A DNA stretch of 64,000 nt from Hypnocyclicus thermotrophus (GTDB lineage: Bacteria; Fusobacteriota; Fusobacteriia; Fusobacteriales; Fusobacteriaceae), in NCBI RefSeq assembly GCF_004365575.1, contig NZ_SOBG01000004.1:1-64000 (forward strand). The letters are read 5' to 3'. Shown in pieces: positions 9,486-17,650 of this stretch. Numbering within the stretch: position 1 is the first letter of the stretch; every line of letters begins with the position of its first letter. Position numbers and translations under genes: made by a program. Under the pieces are notes generated by a model. It made no database searches. It was given only the letters and a program-made list of their open reading frames with translations, and was not told the origin of the DNA.

Positions 9486-9710
9486 TTATTGATTTTTTTC
9501 TACGTAATCAATAACATCTTTTACAGTTTTAATTTTTTCTGCATCTTCATCAGGAATTTCAATTCCAAATTCTTCTTCGAAAGCCATGATTAATTCAACA
9601 GTATCTAAAGAATCTGCTCCTAAATCATCAACAAATGATGCTTCTAAAGTCACTTGTGACTCATCTACTCCTAATTGATCAACTATTACAGCTTTTACTC
9701 TTTTTAACAT
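9486..9710 (-). CDS. acpP: Acyl carrier protein
   Basis: The acyl carrier protein carries growing fatty acids on a phosphopantetheine arm. The 74-residue acidic product has the DSL motif with the modified serine at S34 (GADSLD) and the usual four-helix length. The start at 9710 is fixed by AGGAGG 7 bases upstream; a longer in-frame reading would begin inside the promoter described at 9743-9771 and can be excluded. The gene has its own strong promoter and is followed by a stem-loop without T run, both consistent with the high expression typical of ACP. Confidence 0.97.
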   Translation of the reverse strand: MLKRVKAVIVDQLGVDESQVTLEASFVDDLGADSLDTVELIMAFEEEFGIEIPDEDAEKIKTVKDVIDYVEKNQ

Positions 9711-9742
9711 TCTATTACCTCCTAATTTTTTCTTCATATATG

Positions 9743-9771
9743 ATAATAACAAATTTTCTTTATTTTTTCAA
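9743..9771 (-). promoter_or_regulatory. Sigma70-type promoter of acpP
   Basis: On the minus strand there is TTGAAA (9766-9771), a 17-base spacer and TATTAT (9743-9748), about 33 bases before the acpP start codon. Element match and spacing are close to consensus. Confidence 0.75.
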
Positions 9772-9832
9772 GAAATTTTGTTAAAAAAACAACATAAAAT
9801 AAACTTTATAATGCATAATTAAATATAAAAGT

Positions 9833-10588
9833 TTATACCATTACCATTCCACCATCTACTGTTATTGTTTTTCCAGTAATATATGATGATAAATTTGATG
9901 CTAAGAATAATGCTGCATTAGCAACATCTTCTACAGATCCCATTTTATTCATAGGAATTTTCCCCATAATTGCTTCTTTTACATCATCTTTTAGTAAATC
10001 TGTCATATCACTTTTAATATATCCCGGAGCAATAGCATTTACTCTTACTCCTCTTTTTGCTGCTTCATATGCTATTGATTTTGTAAATCCTATAAGTCCT
10101 GCTTTTGACGCAGCATAATTTGCTTGTCCAAGATTACCTACTAATCCTATAACTGAAGCCATATTTATTATACTTCCGCTTCTTTGTTTCATCATAATTT
10201 TATAAGCAGCTTGTGCACAATTAAAGGCTCCTGTTAAATTTATATTTATTACTCTCTCAAAATCTTCTTTACTCATTCTCATAAATAAACCATCTTTTGT
10301 TATTCCTGCATTATTAACAAAAATATCTACGCTACCAAAGGTATCTTTTGTTTTATTTACTAAATCTATTGCATCTTCCATTAAAGTAACATTAGTTTTT
10401 ACAAAAATAGTCTCTACGCCATATTTTTCTTTTATTTCATTTGCAGTTGCAATTCCCATATCTTCTAAAATATCACTTATTACTATATTTGCCCCTGCTT
10501 CTGCTAATTTTTCAGCTATAGCTCTTCCTATCCCTCTAGCCGAACCAGTAATAACTGCTGTTTTTCCTTTTAAATCAATAGTAATCAT
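9833..10588 (-). CDS. fabG: 3-oxoacyl-[ACP] reductase
   Basis: FabG reduces 3-oxoacyl-ACP with NADPH. The 251-residue short-chain dehydrogenase has the cofactor motif TGSARGIG (residues 14-21), NNAG (92-95) and the catalytic set S145, Y158 and K162 in YAASK. It ends in the GKTITVDGGMVM stretch typical of the family. AGGAGG precedes the ATG. It lies 15 bases after fabD; the 122-base gap to acpP contains the acpP promoter. It is intact and of normal length. Confidence 0.96.
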   Translation of the reverse strand: MITIDLKGKTAVITGSARGIGRAIAEKLAEAGANIVISDILEDMGIATANEIKEKYGVETIFVKTNVTLMEDAIDLVNKTKDTFGSVDIFVNNAGITKDGLFMRMSKEDFERVININLTGAFNCAQAAYKIMMKQRSGSIINMASVIGLVGNLGQANYAASKAGLIGFTKSIAYEAAKRGVRVNAIAPGYIKSDMTDLLKDDVKEAIMGKIPMNKMGSVEDVANAALFLASNLSSYITGKTITVDGGMVMV

Positions 10589-10603
10589 AACATCCTCCTA
10601 AAC

Positions 10604-11509
10604 TTAAAAATCTAAATCATTAACTTTTTCTATATTTATTACTTTTAAATTTCTATCTATTTTTCTTAATAAACCTTTTAAAACTTTTCCTGGTCCAATT
10701 TCATAAAATGTATCTACTCCTAATTCTTTTAATTTATCTATAGTTTCAACCCATCTTACTGGTCCAAAAGTTTGTCTATATAATTCATCTATTAAATTAT
10801 TTTTTGCTACTATTTCAACTGAAGTATTTGCAATTAAACTTGCTACTCCTTCTTGAATTTCAAAATTATTTAGATATTCTTTTAATTGTTCTCCAGCTTC
10901 TTTCATAAGCGATGAATGAAATGGTCCTGATACAGCTAATACAAGAGCTCTCTTTGCTCCTGCTTCTTTTAACTTCTCACAAGCTTCATTTATAGCCTCT
11001 ACTTCTCCAGCTATAACCGTTTGATTAGGCTCATTAAAGTTAACTGCTTCTACAACTCCAGATATATCTTTTAATATTTCTTGAATTTTTTCTTTTTCTA
11101 AACCAATTATAGCAGCCATTGTTCCATTTACTTTTTGAGCAACTTTATTCATTATCTCTCCACGTTTTGCAGTAAGTTTTATTGTATCTTGTAATGATAA
11201 AAAGTTTGCTGCTCCAAGTGCTGAATATTCTCCTAATGAATGTCCTGCTACATAATCAGCTTTTATTCCTTTTTCTTCTAATAACTTTGTAAGTACTAAA
11301 CTCATAGCAACTATTGCTGGTTGCGTATATTTTGTTTCTTTTAATTTTTCTTCTGGTCCATTAAACATTATCTCTTTTAAATCTATATCTAAGCTATCAA
11401 ATATTTCATTAAAATATTTTTTAGCAAGCTCATTATTTTCATATAAATCTTTACCCATCCCAACATATTGAGCACCTTGCCCTGGGTATAAAAATGCTAT
11501 TTTTGACAT
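10604..11509 (-). CDS. fabD: Malonyl-CoA-[ACP] transacylase
   Basis: FabD loads malonyl groups from CoA onto ACP. The 301-residue protein has the substrate loop PGQGAQ (residues 9-14), the nucleophile S91 in GHSLGEYSALGA and the catalytic H198 in GPFHSS. AAGGAGG precedes the ATG. Unlike the neighbouring 4-base overlap between plsX and fabH, fabD is set off by 65 bases that hold a near-consensus promoter and an operator-like palindrome, so its transcription, and that of the genes after it, can be controlled separately from fabH. Confidence 0.96.
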   Translation of the reverse strand: MSKIAFLYPGQGAQYVGMGKDLYENNELAKKYFNEIFDSLDIDLKEIMFNGPEEKLKETKYTQPAIVAMSLVLTKLLEEKGIKADYVAGHSLGEYSALGAANFLSLQDTIKLTAKRGEIMNKVAQKVNGTMAAIIGLEKEKIQEILKDISGVVEAVNFNEPNQTVIAGEVEAINEACEKLKEAGAKRALVLAVSGPFHSSLMKEAGEQLKEYLNNFEIQEGVASLIANTSVEIVAKNNLIDELYRQTFGPVRWVETIDKLKELGVDTFYEIGPGKVLKGLLRKIDRNLKVINIEKVNDLDF

Positions 11510-11520
11510 CTTTCCTCCTT

Positions 11521-11542
11521 ATAAATAACAGGTGTAATTTAT
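11521..11542 (-). promoter_or_regulatory. Operator-like palindrome at fabD transcription start
   Basis: The arms ATAAATAACA (11521-11530) and TGTAATTTAT (11533-11542) match as an inverted repeat at 9 of 10 positions around a central GG. The palindrome overlaps the predicted start of transcription just after the -10 box. Its core reads ATTACACCTGTTAT on the minus strand and matches the accD promoter (41620-41633) at 12 fixed positions. A repressor site is the simplest reading; the protein is unknown. It does not match the FapR or FabT consensus as I remember them. Confidence 0.6.
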
Positions 11543-11569
11543 TTTATCATAAGAGATTATAAGTGTCAA
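11541..11569 (-). promoter_or_regulatory. Sigma70-type promoter of fabD
   Basis: On the minus strand TTGACA (11564-11569) is followed after exactly 17 bases by TAAAAT (11541-11546), 31 bases before the fabD start codon. The -35 is perfect. It begins just 5 bases upstream of the fabH stop in genome coordinates, so it is an internal promoter of the cluster. Confidence 0.8.
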
Positions 11570-11574
11570 CTAGA

Positions 11575-12570
11575 TTATTTAGCCCACTTAATAACACAAG
11601 AAGCATATGTAAGTCCTGCTCCAAATCCTACTAATAATATATTATCACCTTTTTTTAATTTTTTATTCTCATATATTTCTGAAAGTGCTATTCCTATTGA
11701 TGCTGCTGAAGTGTTTCCAAATCTATCCATGTTCATATAAAATTTGTCTATAGATTCATTAAGTTTTTTAGCTGCTGAATCTATTATTCTAAAATTGGCT
11801 TGATGTGGTATATATAATTTTACATCATCTATTGTTAATTCAGCTTTTTCTAGCGTTTTTAATGTTGTTTTTGGTAATACATTTACTGCAAATTTAAATA
11901 CCTCTTTACCTTTCATTTTTAAATAATGCATTCTATTATTTACAGTTTCTACTGTTGCTGGATTTCTAGATCCGCCTCCTGGTTGATCTAGAGTATGTCC
12001 TCCACTTCCATCTGCTCCAAGATCAAATGATAAAACACCATATCCTTCTTCTACTTCACTTAAAACAACTGCTCCTGCTCCATCACCAAAAAGTACACAA
12101 GTATTTCTATCTGTCCAATCCATTATTTTAGATAAAGCTTCTGCTCCAATAACAAGAACATTTTTATAGGCTCCTGTTGATATAAAATTTGCACCTGTAA
12201 CTATCCCATATACTAATCCACTACAAGCAGCTTCTAAATCAAACACTGCTGCATTTTTTGCTCCTAATTTATCTTGAATAATAGCTGCCGTCGCTGGAAA
12301 AGGATAATCTGGTGTAATAGTTGCTACTATAATTAAATCTATATCTTCAGGTTTTAAATTAGCATCTTTCAAAGCTTTTTTAGCGGCCTCATAGCCTAAA
12401 TCACTTGTAGCTTCATTTTCTTCTGCTATATGTCTTTCTTTTATTCCAGTTCTAGATGTTATCCATTCATCACTCGTTTCAACTATTTTTTCTAAATCAA
12501 AATTAGTCATTATTTTTTCTGGAACATAAGCACCTACTCCTACTATTCCTACACTTTTTAATTGTTTCAT
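11575..12570 (-). CDS. fabH: 3-oxoacyl-[ACP] synthase III
   Basis: FabH starts fatty-acid synthesis by condensing acetyl-CoA (or another short acyl-CoA) with malonyl-ACP. The 331-residue protein has the catalytic triad C116 (EAACSGLVYG), H256 (IPHQANF) and N286 (GNTSAAS). Its first four bases overlap the end of plsX (ATGA), and AGGAGG lies within plsX, so the two are translationally coupled. Primer preference (straight or branched) cannot be decided from the sequence. Confidence 0.96.
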   Translation of the reverse strand: MKQLKSVGIVGVGAYVPEKIMTNFDLEKIVETSDEWITSRTGIKERHIAEENEATSDLGYEAAKKALKDANLKPEDIDLIIVATITPDYPFPATAAIIQDKLGAKNAAVFDLEAACSGLVYGIVTGANFISTGAYKNVLVIGAEALSKIMDWTDRNTCVLFGDGAGAVVLSEVEEGYGVLSFDLGADGSGGHTLDQPGGGSRNPATVETVNNRMHYLKMKGKEVFKFAVNVLPKTTLKTLEKAELTIDDVKLYIPHQANFRIIDSAAKKLNESIDKFYMNMDRFGNTSAASIGIALSEIYENKKLKKGDNILLVGFGAGLTYASCVIKWAK

Positions 12571-13595
12571 TTAAGTCCTCCTACTCGCTCCTTTTTATCA
12601 ATACTTTCTTTTATATTTTCTATAAAATTACTTTCAGCAAATTTTTTTGCAACATTAAGAGCATTCTTTATAGCTTTTCCGTTTGAATTACCATGAGCTT
12701 TTATGGAAATACCATTCAATCCTAAAAATAATGCTCCTCCATATTCAGATGAATCCAAACTATTTTTTACTGTTTTAAATACAGGTTTTAAAATTAGCGC
12801 AGCTAATTTATATAAAAAATTTGTTTCTATTTCTTCTTTTAATATATCAAATATAGTTTTTGCAACTCCTTCAGCTGTTTTTAGTACTATGTTTCCTGTA
12901 AATCCATCTGCAACTACTACATCTGCTTTTCCTTCTGTTAGCATTTCTCTTGATTCTATATTCCCAATAAAATTAATGTTTGAATTAGATTTTATCAATT
13001 CATATGATTGTTTTACTAATTCATTTCCTTTTCCTTCTTCTTCTCCAATATTCAAAAGAGCTACTTTAGGATTTTTTATTTCTAACAAAATTTTAGCATA
13101 TTCCATTCCCATTATACAAAACTGCTCTAAATATTCAGGTTTACAATCTGCATTAGCACCTACATCCATCATTACCATTTTCCCATTTTTTTTAGGAAAA
13201 ATAGTTGTTATAGCTGGTCTTAATACACCTTTTATTCTTTTTAATGTAAGCTGGCTAGCTGTCATAAGTGCTCCTGTATTTCCAGCAGATACTACTGCAT
13301 TAGCTTTTCCATCTTTTACAAGTTGGACAGCTATATTCATAGAAGCTTTTTTCTTTTTTCTTACCGCCAGTGCTGGTGGCATAGATTCTTTCATTAATAT
13401 TTCTTCATCTGTATGTATAATTTCTATTTTTTCTTTATCGTAACTATATTTTCTTAATTCTTCATTAATTTTTTCTTCATTTCCTACAAGGATTATTTTA
13501 ATATCACTATTTTCTTTTATAGCTTCTACTGCACCTTGTACTGTTGAGCTAGGAGCAAAATCGCCTCCCATAGCATCTAAAGCTATTTTTATCAC
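12567..13595 (-). CDS. plsX: Phosphate acyltransferase PlsX
   Basis: PlsX makes acyl-phosphate from acyl-ACP, feeding PlsY in phospholipid synthesis. The 342-residue protein starts with the family hallmark IALDAMGGDFAP (residues 4-15). The start is GTG at 13595, preceded by AAGGAGGTG at correct spacing; no better ATG is available. It overlaps fabH by 4 bases. A terminator-like hairpin stands between rpmF and plsX, so read-through from the upstream promoter may be partial. The plsX-fabH pair links phospholipid and fatty-acid synthesis, as in many bacteria. Confidence 0.95.
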   Translation of the reverse strand: MIKIALDAMGGDFAPSSTVQGAVEAIKENSDIKIILVGNEEKINEELRKYSYDKEKIEIIHTDEEILMKESMPPALAVRKKKKASMNIAVQLVKDGKANAVVSAGNTGALMTASQLTLKRIKGVLRPAITTIFPKKNGKMVMMDVGANADCKPEYLEQFCIMGMEYAKILLEIKNPKVALLNIGEEEGKGNELVKQSYELIKSNSNINFIGNIESREMLTEGKADVVVADGFTGNIVLKTAEGVAKTIFDILKEEIETNFLYKLAALILKPVFKTVKNSLDSSEYGGALFLGLNGISIKAHGNSNGKAIKNALNVAKKFAESNFIENIKESIDKKERVGGLK

Positions 13596-13612
13596 TTAAA
13601 ACACCTCCTTAA

Positions 13613-13647
13613 TTTATACAAAAAAAGCAAGATTTAATCTTGCTTTT
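13613..13647 (-). terminator. Terminator-like hairpin between rpmF and plsX
   Basis: AAAAGCAAGATT (13623-13634) pairs with AATCTTGCTTTT (13636-13647), and on the minus strand the stem runs into a T-rich tail before the plsX ribosome site. It lies inside an apparent operon, so it may act as an attenuator that makes ribosomal-protein mRNA exceed lipid-gene mRNA. Confidence 0.65.
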
Positions 13648-13654
13648 AAAAAAA

Positions 13655-13834
13655 TTATTCAGCTTGTGCTATTACTTGTTTCCCATTGTAGCTTCCACAT
13701 TCTAAACAAACTCTATGAGGTCTTTTTGGTGCTCCACAATGATCACATGTTGATAAGCTAGAAGCTTTAATTGCATGATGAGATCTTCTCATATTTTTTT
13801 TAGCTTTAGAAGTTTTTTTCTTAGGTACTGCCAT
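13655..13834 (-). CDS. rpmF: 50S ribosomal protein L32
   Basis: This short gene encodes a 59-residue ribosomal protein L32. It begins [20 protein letters not shown], the standard L32 N-terminus, and carries the zinc-binding form of the protein with C30-x2-C33 and C43-x2-C46. It ends ...GKQVIAQAE. It lies between yceD and plsX, an arrangement found widely in bacteria, where it ties ribosome production to membrane lipid synthesis. A GGAGG-type site lies upstream of the ATG. Confidence 0.95.
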   Translation of the reverse strand: MAVPKKKTSKAKKNMRRSHHAIKASSLSTCDHCGAPKRPHRVCLECGSYNGKQVIAQAE

Positions 13835-13856
13835 TTATCTCATTCCTCCTATATAC

Positions 13857-14363
13857 TTATTTATTTTTTTTATTTGTTATATCTATAAGTTGTTGCCATC
13901 TAGGATCTACTCCATCATCTAAATAATTGTCAAAATTTTCAACCCCTTGGCAATTATTACTACATATTGGATAACTTGGTAATTCTAATATTATATGTTC
14001 CCTTATTAAATTAGCTAAGTCTATTTCATCATCCTTTAGCTCTTCAAAAATTTCTCCACTATTCTCGTATTCATCCTCTAATTCATTTATAATTTTTTTT
14101 ATTTTTGCCTTATCAATAAAATGTCCTTCTAATTCACCTTCTAAATAGTAATGAAATTTATTTAAACATTTTCCACACTCTAGTTTAACTTCTGTGTTAA
14201 AATTTCCTTTTATAAAAACCTCATCATCAATTAATGTTAAGTTTACATTAAAATCTATTGGTTTTGAAATTTTAAATTCTTCAGAATCCAATATTGGTAA
14301 ACTATCATTAATTACCACATGGCTTTTGTTTTCTTCTTTTAATTTTTTCAAATCAATTTTCAT
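13857..14363 (-). CDS. YceD/DUF177 family protein
   Basis: This 168-residue protein belongs to the YceD (DUF177) family, whose members sit next to rpmF and have been linked to 23S rRNA maturation in plants and bacteria. Visible family features are C63-x2-C66 in the central part, a second cysteine pair near the C-terminus (CSNNC) and the closing DPRWQQL motif. The region between is acidic. It is the first gene of the long minus-strand cluster and has a perfect promoter upstream. The exact biochemical role is not established. Confidence 0.85.
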   Translation of the reverse strand: MKIDLKKLKEENKSHVVINDSLPILDSEEFKISKPIDFNVNLTLIDDEVFIKGNFNTEVKLECGKCLNKFHYYLEGELEGHFIDKAKIKKIINELEDEYENSGEIFEELKDDEIDLANLIREHIILELPSYPICSNNCQGVENFDNYLDDGVDPRWQQLIDITNKKNK

Positions 14364-14416
14364 GTGCTATCACCATTTTTTTAATTATTTAAAAAAATAA
14401 TTAATACTTTTTTTAA

Positions 14417-14435
14417 GATAAAATAACATTTTATC
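14417..14435 (-). promoter_or_regulatory. Palindrome in the yceD leader
   Basis: GATAAAAT and ATTTTATC form a perfect 8-bp inverted repeat around a 3-base centre, about 15-30 bases downstream of the predicted transcription start. It could be an operator or an RNA hairpin. It shares only a TGTTAT half-site with the fabD/accD motif, so a common regulator is not demonstrated. Confidence 0.45.
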
Positions 14436-14455
14436 CTTTTAGAAATACCTTAATT

Positions 14456-14484
14456 ATTATATGAAATTTCATAAATTTTGTCAA
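14456..14484 (-). promoter_or_regulatory. Consensus sigma70-type promoter of the yceD-rpmF-plsX-fabH operon
   Basis: On the minus strand TTGACA (14479-14484), a 17-base spacer and TATAAT (14456-14461) give a perfect consensus promoter. The leader to the yceD start codon is about 85 bases. Confidence 0.88.
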
Positions 14485-14909
14485 GTAATTTTTCTTAACA
14501 AATTATTCTAAAAAACAATAATTTAATATATCATATCTGTATATAGATTTCAATAGTCTAATAAATAAATATTTTTAATCTTTAAATTAAATTTAAATCT
14601 ACATTTTTTAGTAATAAAAATTAAAATATATTTTATCTCTAAAATATAAACAATAAAAAATCTTGACTTTTTTTGTAAAAAATATATAATTTTAATAAAT
14701 TATAAGATATAATTCGACTTGTTTACATAAAAAAATCTAGAGAAACTTAAATTAATAATTCTTATAAATGGAATTTTAAAAATTGCATTAAACTATAATA
14801 ATTGTATTAATTACTATAAAATATCTTATCACACAGTAAAATAAAAAAAATTTTTCTAAATCAACTTAGACTACTATGTCTGAATATATTATACACTAGG
14901 AGGTTTACT
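14485..14909. other. Long AT-rich intergenic region before bioY
   Basis: No gene is visible in these 425 bases. A plus-strand promoter candidate, TTGACT (14663-14668), 16 bases, TATAAT (14685-14690), would give a leader of roughly 210 bases ahead of bioY. Just before the bioY ribosome site an imperfect inverted repeat (TTAGAC at 14866-14871, GTCTGA at 14878-14883) is present. I could not recognise a BirA operator or a known riboswitch. Confidence 0.5.
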
Positions 14910-15503
14910 ATGAATATTATTTTAAAAAGAAAAAAATTTTTCTTATGGCGAGACAATCTTAATTTAACCCACTCTCTTTTGTTAACCTTTGTTTTTACAA
15001 TTCTTACAGGAATCTCTGCACAAATAAAAATACCACTTATTTTTACACCTGTACCAATTACTCTTCAAACTTTTATTGTATTAATAGCTGGTGTAATTTT
15101 AAAGAAAAATTATGCTGTATTTTCTCAAGTTTTATACATAATTTTAGGTATTTTTGGTGTTAAATGGTTTTCTGGTGGAAAAAGTGGTTTAAGTGTATTA
15201 GCAGGTCCCACTGGAGGATATCTAATTGGTTTTGTATTTGCAGTATATTTTATCGGGCATATTAGAAAAAAATATGATAATAATACAAATATTTTAATAA
15301 ATCTTATTCTAATGTTTACTGCGGATATTTTTATTGTATTTGGATTAGGATTATTACAATTTGCTATATGGTTTAAATTATCTAATGGAAACTTTTTACC
15401 TTTTTCAACTCTTTTAAATATGGGATTTACTCCTTTTATAATTGGTGAATTTTTTAAAATATTTTTAGCTGTATTAATCACTACAAATTTTAATAATAAA
15501 TAA
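14910..15503 (+). CDS. bioY: BioY biotin transporter (ECF S component)
   Basis: BioY binds biotin in the membrane and works alone or with the energy-coupling factor module (EcfT and two ATPases). The 197-residue protein has about six hydrophobic segments and the family features: a PLIFTPVPITLQTF stretch early on (residues 45-58) and a glycine-rich LAGPTGGYLIGF (98-109). AGGAGG precedes the ATG. No ECF module genes and no biotin synthesis genes are nearby. Biotin is needed by acetyl-CoA carboxylase, whose carboxyltransferase subunits are encoded at 41.7-43.6 kb, so the transporter supports the same pathway. Confidence 0.92.
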   Translation: MNIILKRKKFFLWRDNLNLTHSLLLTFVFTILTGISAQIKIPLIFTPVPITLQTFIVLIAGVILKKNYAVFSQVLYIILGIFGVKWFSGGKSGLSVLAGPTGGYLIGFVFAVYFIGHIRKKYDNNTNILINLILMFTADIFIVFGLGLLQFAIWFKLSNGNFLPFSTLLNMGFTPFIIGEFFKIFLAVLITTNFNNK

Positions 15504-15541
15504 AAAAGAACCAATTTCAATTATGAAATTGGTTCTTTTTT
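15502..15541. terminator. Bidirectional terminator between bioY and leuD
   Basis: An 18-bp perfect stem (15502-15519 with 15524-15541) around a 4-base loop has A runs on one side and T runs on the other. It serves both converging genes, bioY and leuD. Confidence 0.93.
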
Positions 15542-15543
15542 AT

Positions 15544-16092
15544 TTATTTTATAAATCCTTTTTTTTGAGCATAATTAAACAATCCACCTGCTTCTATTAT
15601 ATTTGCTACATCTCCTAAAGAATTTAATTTATACTCTTTATTTTTTGTAATATTTTTTATTATAGCATTTTCTAAATCTATTTCTGCTTCATCACCAGTA
15701 TCAAAAAAACTATCTATTTTTTCTTTTGACTCAAATGGAACTAAAAATCCTCCATCTACAGAGTTTCTATAAAAAATTCTAGCATAATCTTTTGCTACTA
15801 CTGCTTTGATTCCTGCTTTTTGTAATGCAAGTGGTGCATGTTCTCTAGATGAACCACATCCAAAGTTGTTTCCTACTACCATTATTTGATATTCTGAAAT
15901 ATAAGCGTCTCCTTTTATAAAAGGCTGTTTTTCTGCAATATCTAAAGGTAATCCTGACATTGCATATTTACCATAAAGCTTTGATTCTTCAGGATCATCT
16001 GTTTTATAAACCAAGTGCATAGCTGGTATTATTTGATCTGTATCTATATTATCTCCTAAAACATATACTTTTCCTTTTATTATTTTTTCCAT
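15544..16092 (-). CDS. leuD: 3-isopropylmalate dehydratase small subunit (LeuD/HacB family)
   Basis: This is the small swivelling subunit of an aconitase-family hydro-lyase, most simply 3-isopropylmalate isomerase of leucine synthesis. The 182-residue protein has GDNIDTDQIIPA near the N-terminus (residues 13-24) and the GNNFGCGSSREHAP substrate loop. It follows leuC by 35 bases. It belongs to the short archaeal/clostridial LeuD type, which also includes homoaconitase and 2,3-dimethylmalate dehydratase small subunits, so the substrate is inferred. Confidence 0.85.
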   Translation of the reverse strand: MEKIIKGKVYVLGDNIDTDQIIPAMHLVYKTDDPEESKLYGKYAMSGLPLDIAEKQPFIKGDAYISEYQIMVVGNNFGCGSSREHAPLALQKAGIKAVVAKDYARIFYRNSVDGGFLVPFESKEKIDSFFDTGDEAEIDLENAIIKNITKNKEYKLNSLGDVANIIEAGGLFNYAQKKGFIK

Positions 16093-16127
16093 TCTTAGTC
16101 ACTCCATTTCTAATTTTTATTTTTTAA

Positions 16128-17426
16128 TTATTTCAAAAATTTTCTTGGATCTGTTATATATCCAGTAACTGCAGAAGCTGCAGCTGTATATGGAGATGCT
16201 AAATAAATTTGTGATTTTAACGATCCCATTCTTCCAGGGAAGTTTCTATTTGTCGTAGAAATTACTACTTCATCTGCATGCGTTCTTCCAAATGTATCTT
16301 CAGGTCCTCCAAGACAAGCAGCACAAGATGGTTTACCTACCTTACACCCTGCTTTTTTAAATATTTCTATTAAGTTTTCTCCACCTATAGTTATTTGTTC
16401 TAATTTTTTTCTAACTGTTGTAGTAGCCGGTACTATAAATGTATCTATCGCTACTTTTCTTCCTTTTAATATTTTTGCTGCAGCAAAAAAATCCTCTACT
16501 TTTCCACCTGTACAAGAACCTATATAAGCTCTGTCAAGTTTTACATCCTCACAATTTTTTGCTAAATCTACATTTCCAGGAGAATACGGCTTTGCTACAA
16601 CTGGTTCTAATTTTGCAGAATCATATATATATTCTTTTGCATATACTGCATCTGTATCAGAATAAAATAAATCATAGGCTTTATCTGTTCTTGCATTTAC
16701 ATATTCTATGGTTTTATCGTCTGGTTCAATTATTCCACATTTTCCACCTGCTTCTATTGCCATATTACATATAGTCATTCTTTCTTCTACACTTATTCCT
16801 CTTATTCCACTACCATCGTATTGCATACATTTATATGTAGCTCCTGAGAATCCTACTTCTCCTATTGAAATTAAAGCGATATCTTTCCCCATTATATATG
16901 GCGGAAGTGCTCCTTCAAAAGTAAATCTAATTGTTTCTGGGACTTTTACCCATAATTTACCTGTTCCCATTATATATGCAGCATCTGTATTTCCTATCCC
17001 AGAGGCAAATTGTCCAAAGGCTCCAGCTGTACATGTATGAGAATCTGTTCCAAATAAAACTTCCCCAGGTCTAGTATGTCCTTCTTCAGCTAAAGCTACA
17101 TGACATACCCCTTTATACTTATCTGTAAATGGTTCATAATAATATGTAAGTTCTTGTTCATTTGCAAATTCTTTTACATACTCTAAATTTCTCATCGCAT
17201 GTTTGTCTTTTGTAAAAATATAATGATCTGGAATAAGCACTACTTTATCTTTATCCCATACTTTTGCATCTTTTCCAAATTTTTCTTTAAATATAGCCAT
17301 TGTCCCTGGTCCTGTAACATCATGAGTAAGCAAAGTATCTACTTCTATCCATATATTTTCACCAGGAGTTACTTTCTTTTTACCAGCATGTTTTGCAAGG
17401 ATTTTTTCAACTATTGTCATTCCCAT
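16128..17426 (-). CDS. leuC: 3-isopropylmalate dehydratase large subunit (LeuC2 type)
   Basis: This is the iron-sulfur subunit of the aconitase-family enzyme. The 432-residue protein has the three [4Fe-4S] ligands C305 (GSCTGG) and C368, C371 (CAACLGG), together with GTDSHT (126-131) in the active site. The length is that of the archaeal/clostridial LeuC2 branch rather than the longer proteobacterial LeuC. GGAGG precedes the ATG and a consensus promoter lies 40 bases upstream. No leuA or leuB is adjacent, so the enzyme could instead serve another 2-alkylmalate; leucine synthesis remains the most likely role. Confidence 0.86.
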   Translation of the reverse strand: MGMTIVEKILAKHAGKKKVTPGENIWIEVDTLLTHDVTGPGTMAIFKEKFGKDAKVWDKDKVVLIPDHYIFTKDKHAMRNLEYVKEFANEQELTYYYEPFTDKYKGVCHVALAEEGHTRPGEVLFGTDSHTCTAGAFGQFASGIGNTDAAYIMGTGKLWVKVPETIRFTFEGALPPYIMGKDIALISIGEVGFSGATYKCMQYDGSGIRGISVEERMTICNMAIEAGGKCGIIEPDDKTIEYVNARTDKAYDLFYSDTDAVYAKEYIYDSAKLEPVVAKPYSPGNVDLAKNCEDVKLDRAYIGSCTGGKVEDFFAAAKILKGRKVAIDTFIVPATTTVRKKLEQITIGGENLIEIFKKAGCKVGKPSCAACLGGPEDTFGRTHADEVVISTTNRNFPGRMGSLKSQIYLASPYTAAASAVTGYITDPRKFLK

Positions 17427-17465
17427 AAAAACTCCTCCTAAATTGTATTATTTAATTCATACATA

Positions 17466-17494
17466 ATTATATATAAAAACCTTAGTTTTGTCAA
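17466..17494 (-). promoter_or_regulatory. Consensus sigma70-type promoter of leuC-leuD
   Basis: On the minus strand TTGACA (17489-17494), 17 bases and TATAAT (17466-17471) form a perfect match, about 40 bases before the leuC start codon. Confidence 0.87.
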
Positions 17495-17650
17495 TACTCT
17501 CTTTTATATATTTTATTTCTTTTTTTTGCTTTAATTGTCTTTTTTATATTACGACTATTTTAGTTTAACTTATATTTTTCATATTTTTCAAGTTTTTTAA
17601 AATACAGTAATTATATTTTACTTTTTTAATAATGAAAATAACAACAAATA

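Noticed and set aside
9711-9752. N-terminal extension of acyl carrier protein
   Set aside because: The upstream ATG lies within the acpP promoter; AGGAGG and the normal ACP length fix the start at 9710.
11521-11569. FapR or FabT operator at fabD
   Set aside because: The palindrome does not fit either consensus as I know it, and no FapR or FabT gene is in the window.
12703-13443. Plus-strand open frame opposite plsX
   Set aside because: It is the mirror of a well conserved gene, has no ribosome site and a composition (Ser/Phe/Ile-rich) typical of antisense frames.
14880-14909. BirA operator at the bioY ribosome site (AGGAGGTTTAC)
   Set aside because: Only one half resembles GGTTTAC, and it coincides with the ribosome site; no matching TTGTAAACC half lies at the right distance.
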